NCBI GenBank assembly: GCA_045643125.1
Contig: JAZUKE010000062.1
Span: 1-15,320 of the forward strand
DNA: 15,320 nucleotides
Reading direction: 5' to 3'
Source: UBA1206 sp045643125
GTDB taxonomy: Bacteria; Bacillota; Clostridia; Oscillospirales; CAG-382
Under the pieces are notes generated by a model. That model had not been told where the DNA came from, ran no database searches, and saw nothing but the letters and a program-made list of their open reading frames with translations. Positions within the stretch are counted from its first letter, which is position 1, and every line of letters begins with the position of its first letter. Position numbers and translations under genes: made by a program. Shown one piece after another: positions 14,278 through 15,320 of the stretch.

Positions 14278-14520
14278 GCAAGCATCGCCTTTTGGGGACA
14301 AAAGGCAGTTTGTTGGGACAATCCCAATCCCTTAAAGGTTTCAGGAATATTCCTGACAAGTCTGCGTTTGGGTGACCAAACGCGATGCTTGCCAAACTGA
14401 CTCCGCAAGCAACGAATCATGACGGCACGAATCAGCTTGACAGTGGCTTCTGCCCCTGGCACCCTGTTGGAGCTCTCGGGCTGCTGAGAAAAAAGCCTCT
14501 TTTCACGCCTTTCAGCTGCC
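14278..14520 (+). other. multi-hairpin structured element (possible ncRNA or inserted repeat)
   Basis: No gene is seen from 14253 to 14530. An 11-bp perfect stem, GCAAGCATCGC (14278-14288) with GCGATGCTTGC (14382-14392), encloses four inner structures. These are an 8-bp hairpin with GGGA loop (14287-14306), TTGGGA/TCCCAA with a 3-base loop (14313-14327), the 16-base palindrome TCAGGAATATTCCTGA (14341-14356), and an 8-bp hairpin with GTGA loop (14364-14383). The first and last share two bases with each arm of the closing stem, so 9 bp of it can coexist with them. A second domain has GGC-T-GCTGA (14479-14487) pairing with TCAGC-T-GCC (14512-14520). Two GNRA tetraloops on the plus strand suggest the plus-strand RNA is the folded form. 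No intron domain V or known riboswitch core was recognised. Confidence 0.6.
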
Positions 14521-14530
14521 GGGTACATAA

Positions 14531-15220
14531 CTTAGTCCATCCGAGACGGGATTCTACTACCTGCAAACAAGATACTACGATCCAGAAGTCGGAAGATTCC
14601 TGAATGCGGATTGCTATATCGGAGCGAATGGTGATATTCCGGGATTCAATTTGTTTGCCTATTGCAGTAATAACGGTATTTCTTATTCTGATCCTGTAGG
14701 AACAAGAAAAGTAGACAACGATTTGACTCCTCCTGATACGATTGTACCATATGAATTTTTCTGTGGTGCTGATTTTTGTACTTATGAGTATCATTTGATT
14801 GAATTTGATGTTTTTTCCGAAACGATAACTAACTCAAAAGCTAAAAAGTTGGGAAAAAAAGCAAAATTCATGCAAGATATGCACGATTTGATTTATGATG
14901 TATTTAGGAACGCTGCGTTGTCATTTTTTGTGCCAATAAAAACACCCGGAATAATAAAAACAGTTTTTGGCATTTCAAAAAGCGTGCTTAGTATATTATC
15001 GTCAAAAGATTATTATGTCGCAGCATGTGTATACACAACGGTAATAGCTAAGTATATGTACGAAGATGAAAAGCATAATAGATTATATATGATTTTGCGA
15101 AAAACATATTCTGATTGTGATTCGGCTTATAATTATGATTGGCATTCAGTTACATATGAATCTAAACATCCAGAACTTGAATATTACGTTGGGATCAAGC
15201 AAATCGGAATTCAGCCGTAA
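14531..15220 (+). pseudogene. second 5'-truncated RHS C-terminal module with a different tail
   Basis: The frame opens after a stop at 14528-14530, and RHS similarity starts abruptly at ETGFYYLQTRYYDPEVGRFL, missing everything upstream. The rest of the core (GFNLFAYCSNNGISYSDPVG) is followed by about 165 residues unlike the first module. These have a lysine-rich helix (KAKKLGKKAKFM), a hydrophobic central part (VFGISKSVLSILSSKDYYVA) and a polar C-terminus ending GIKQIGIQP. No start codon or ribosome binding site serves it, although a TTG at 14651 could give a 189-aa product. It is best read as an orphan toxin tip that could be swapped onto a full RHS gene elsewhere. Toxin activity unknown. 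A lipoprotein gene follows after 19 bases. Confidence 0.7.
14541..14559 (+). repeat. 19-bp identity shared with first RHS core
   Basis: The 19 bases CCGAGACGGGATTCTACTA here and at 12965-12983 are identical, encoding the conserved ETGFYY core in the same frame. Immediately 5' of the copy here the RHS similarity stops completely. Homologous recombination or tip exchange at this conserved core would leave such a junction. Confidence 0.75.
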
Positions 15221-15239
15221 AATTAAAGGAGAAGATTAT

Positions 15240-15320
15240 ATGAGAAAATTTATACTTGTATTTTTGGTGGTTATCATTATGTTTGTGTTTGCTTCCTGCG
15301 ACGTTGTCTATCCGAGCGTA
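15240..15320 (+). CDS. lipoprotein, N-terminal part only (runs off the window)
   Basis: 27 codons are visible. The ATG at 15240 has AAAGGAG with 8 bases spacing. The product starts MRKFILVFLVVIIMFVFASC, a short basic n-region, a hydrophobic core and a lipobox with the acylated cysteine at residue 20, so it would be a membrane-anchored exported lipoprotein. The rest lies outside the window. It starts 19 bases after the second RHS tip and may be that tip's immunity protein; some toxin families do use lipoprotein immunity proteins, but this is inferred from position. Confidence 0.7.
   Translation, partial: MRKFILVFLVVIIMFVFASCDVVYPSV

Noticed and set aside
14278..14520. Group II intron, group I intron or CRISPR array as an explanation of the structured element
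   Set aside because: No domain V-like hairpin, no intron ORF and no regularly spaced identical repeats were seen. The hairpins differ in sequence from each other.
14262..14528. 88-codon minus-strand ORF inside the structured element
   Set aside because: It covers the stems of the multi-hairpin element and its codons merely read the inverted repeats. The composition is basic and cysteine/glutamine rich with no domain. A real gene cannot be fully excluded.
11741..15320. Phage-type attachment repeat of the tRNA-Gly 3' end
   Set aside because: I looked for another copy of the terminal tRNA sequence (GCCTGCTCCA) downstream within the window and found none.

Overview
The window looks like a chromosome segment of a spore-forming Clostridia member (Bacillota). 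The evidence is a cotJA-cotJB-cotJC spore-coat operon, an IreB regulator, the dnaG-rpoD pairing typical of Firmicutes, and strong GGAGG-type ribosome binding sites. The species cannot be told from this sequence alone.

Layout. (1) Positions 1-186 hold no convincing gene, only a UUCG-loop hairpin, a 38-bp tandem repeat and a terminator-like hairpin. (2) Positions 187-10193 are a tightly packed minus-strand housekeeping block. Read in its direction of transcription it is dgt (dNTP triphosphohydrolase), dnaG (primase), rpoD (primary sigma factor), pheS and pheT (phenylalanyl-tRNA synthetase). A separate promoter then drives ireB and a small unknown gene, followed by a PhnP-like metallo-hydrolase and a HipA-like kinase. 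The dgt-to-pheT run has gaps of 9 to 40 bases and is probably one macromolecular-synthesis operon. (3) From 10194 the direction flips: cotJABC runs on the plus strand and ends in a clear terminator, followed by a promoter, a tRNA-Gly(CCC) and a perfect 15-bp terminator stem.

(4) Downstream of the tRNA (11803-15320) the character changes. The sequence becomes mostly AT-richer, the genes are short and unfamiliar, and there are two 5'-truncated RHS C-terminal modules. The first (12403-13758) keeps the last YD repeats and the RHS core, then a glycine/alanine-rich hydrophobic stretch and a toxin-like tail ending in a histidine-rich motif. It is coupled to a probable immunity gene. The second (14531-15220) keeps only the last part of the core plus a different tail and is followed by the start of a lipoprotein gene. 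A membrane protein at 11900-12295, preceded by a 32-codon ORF overlapping it by ATGA, may be an older toxin-remnant/immunity pair. This reads as a store of orphan polymorphic-toxin tips with immunity genes, next to a tRNA.

The most unusual item is at 14278-14520, between the two RHS modules. It is a folded element with an 11-bp closing stem enclosing four inner inverted repeats, two of them 8-bp hairpins capped by GNRA tetraloops, plus a further imperfect hairpin. The GNRA loops exist only on the plus strand, which suggests a plus-strand RNA. Second-look items are the tRNA-Gly with C at the nearly invariant U55 position, and a 19-base identity at which the second RHS fragment begins.
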